In this document: one piece after another, positions 63,126 to 64,000 of the stretch | Layout of the letters: each line of letters starts with the position of its first letter | How positions within the stretch are numbered: the stretch's first letter is position 1 | Assembly: GCA_027482225.1 (NCBI GenBank) | Contig: JAIXWD010000016.1 | Span: forward strand, 268,050 to 332,049 | Direction: 5' to 3' | Length of the DNA: 64,000 nt | Source: Bacteroidota bacterium | GTDB lineage: Bacteria > Bacteroidota > Bacteroidia > UKL13-3 | The notes under the pieces: model-generated | The model's database searches: none | What the model was told of the DNA's origin: nothing | Seen by the model: only the letters and a program-made list of their open reading frames with translations | Translations under genes and position numbers: made by a program

Positions 63126-64000
63126 TTATTTACTTTCTTTATCGCAGCAATCTTTTTTAGCTGAACTTTTGTGTGACTCCACACATTTATCATCACAGCT
63201 TTTTTCGCAAGCTTCGTCATCTTCGCATCCTTTGGTACAACCTTCCATGCAAGCACCTTTCATTTCGGCACTGCACATTTCTTTGCATTTAGCTTCGTCA
63301 AATTTACCATCGGCACCATACATACTTAAGCATTTTTCTTTTTGCTCAGGTGTGCATTTCATTTCATCGCAATAAGCTGCACATTCCTCTTTAGTCATGG
63401 TTTTACATTTGCTAAGTTCGCAATTGCCCATTTTCATATCGCATGATTCGTAGTTCATATCGCAACTAGCATCCATGTTTGCATGACATTCCATTTTCTC
63501 GCCATGCATCATTGTTTTATCAGCGCTACCACCTGTAACAGCAATATAAGGAGCAATAACCAATGATACGATAGACATTAATTTAATTAAGATATTCATA
63601 GATGGACCAGAAGTATCTTTAAAAGGATCACCTACAGTATCACCTGTAACAGATGCTTTGTGTGGCTCTGATTTTTTATAAAACATTTCACCATTAATTT
63701 CCACACCTTTTTCAAATGATTTTTTAGCGTTATCCCAAGCACCACCTGCGTTACTTTGGAAAATACCCATTAACACACCACTTACGGTAACACCAGCTAA
63801 TAAACCACCTAATACTTCAGGACCGAATAAGAATCCCACAATTACAGGAGTTAATAATGCAATTGCACCAGGCAACATCATTTCGCGAATAGAAGCTTTT
63901 GTAGAAATAGCAACACATTTTTCGTATTCAGGTTTGTCTTTATATTCCATAATACCCGGGATTTCACGGAACTGACGTCTTACTTCTTGAACCATATCCA
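63126..64000 (-). CDS. hppA: Membrane pyrophosphatase (H+/Na+-translocating) C-terminal part with a Cys-rich tail
   Basis: This is the 3' part of a K+-dependent or independent membrane PPase; the gene runs off the right edge. Recognised features are [38 protein letters not shown] and [20 protein letters not shown], the usual family ending (catalytic aspartates in DTVGDPFKD). In known M-PPases the protein ends soon after [14 protein letters not shown]. Here 133 further residues follow (63129-63527) with 19 Cys, many Met and His ([13 protein letters not shown], then [15 protein letters not shown], and [13 protein letters not shown]). The tail should face the periplasm, because M-PPases have 16 helices with both ends outside. 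Confidence 0.93.
   Translation of the reverse strand, partial: DMVQEVRRQFREIPGIMEYKDKPEYEKCVAISTKASIREMMLPGAIALLTPVIVGFLFGPEVLGGLLAGVTVSGVLMGIFQSNAGGAWDNAKKSFEKGVEINGEMFYKKSEPHKASVTGDTVGDPFKDTSGPSMNILIKLMSIVSLVIAPYIAVTGGSADKTMMHGEKMECHANMDASCDMNYESCDMKMGNCELSKCKTMTKEECAAYCDEMKCTPEQKEKCLSMYGADGKFDEAKCKEMCSAEMKGACMEGCTKGCEDDEACEKSCDDKCVESHKSSAKKDCCDKESK

Overview
The window comes from a low-GC member of the Bacteroidota. Several independent signs agree. There is a gliding-motility gene (gldC). Secreted proteins end in type IX secretion (T9SS) C-terminal sorting domains. There is a TonB-dependent receptor with a CarboxypepD_reg-like N-terminus and a GLPGLI-family remnant. A bacillithiol gene (bshC) and the rpmB-rpmG-DUF4295-ftsY order are present. 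Several genes carry the Bacteroidota-type promoter (TTTG or TTG, about 19 bp, then TAnnTTTG). The genus cannot be set from the sequence alone. Most of the window is ordinary chromosomal core. I see no phage, transposase, integrase or CRISPR array.

Layout: 1-2.5 kb holds the alaS 5' end, an M23 peptidase, a MerR regulator and gldC. 2.5-6.4 kb holds a deoxynucleoside kinase and a three-gene metal-related cluster (HMA protein, TonB receptor, HYC_CC_PP-like protein). 6.5-12.2 kb holds trpS, a nucleotidyltransferase/small-protein pair, pyrB-pyrR, an EVE protein and rpsA. 12.3-15.2 kb is an exosortase F-type locus: a 66-aa candidate substrate, the exosortase, its associated protein and an HTTM protein. 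15.3-23.6 kb holds fmt, ccmB, a NamZ-like gene, a LolC/E-like permease, an FTP/gluzincin peptidase, a YigZ-like gene, an EamA transporter and ribD. 23.6-31.2 kb holds prmC, a T9SS-sorted protein, an M16 peptidase, a DUF1207/DUF2279 pair and an SDR. 31.3-43.8 kb holds a transglutaminase-like protein, a second dNK, folK, aspartokinase, fbp, a large zinc metalloprotease, a thioredoxin-like protein, surE, a UDG-like protein, a serine hydrolase and an arginyltransferase-like protein. 44-50.7 kb holds a lipoprotein, tRNA-Leu(UAA), tRNA-Gly(GCC), mutS and two SPOR-tailed outer-membrane proteins flanking a TrmH-type methyltransferase. 50.8-55.5 kb is the rpmB-rpmG-DUF4295-ftsY-rimO-bshC run. 55.7-61.6 kb holds a crotonase, a QueA-like gene, gyrB, a LolD-like ATPase and a thioredoxin. 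61.6-63.1 kb is a decayed, repeat-bearing stretch. 63.1-64 kb is the 3' end of a membrane pyrophosphatase (hppA).

The most interesting points are as follows. (1) The hppA product ends in a 133-residue extension with 19 cysteines and many Met and His residues. (2) The compact exosortase operon encodes a candidate substrate that is almost only a signal peptide plus a sorting tail. (3) An intrinsic-terminator hairpin also encodes the signal peptide of the next gene. (4) At 62-63 kb an OM-protein/GLPGLI gene pair has decayed, and a small Cys-rich gene with a one-base frameshift sits between the halves. No database search was possible. Family names rest on motif recognition, and statements about novelty are provisional.
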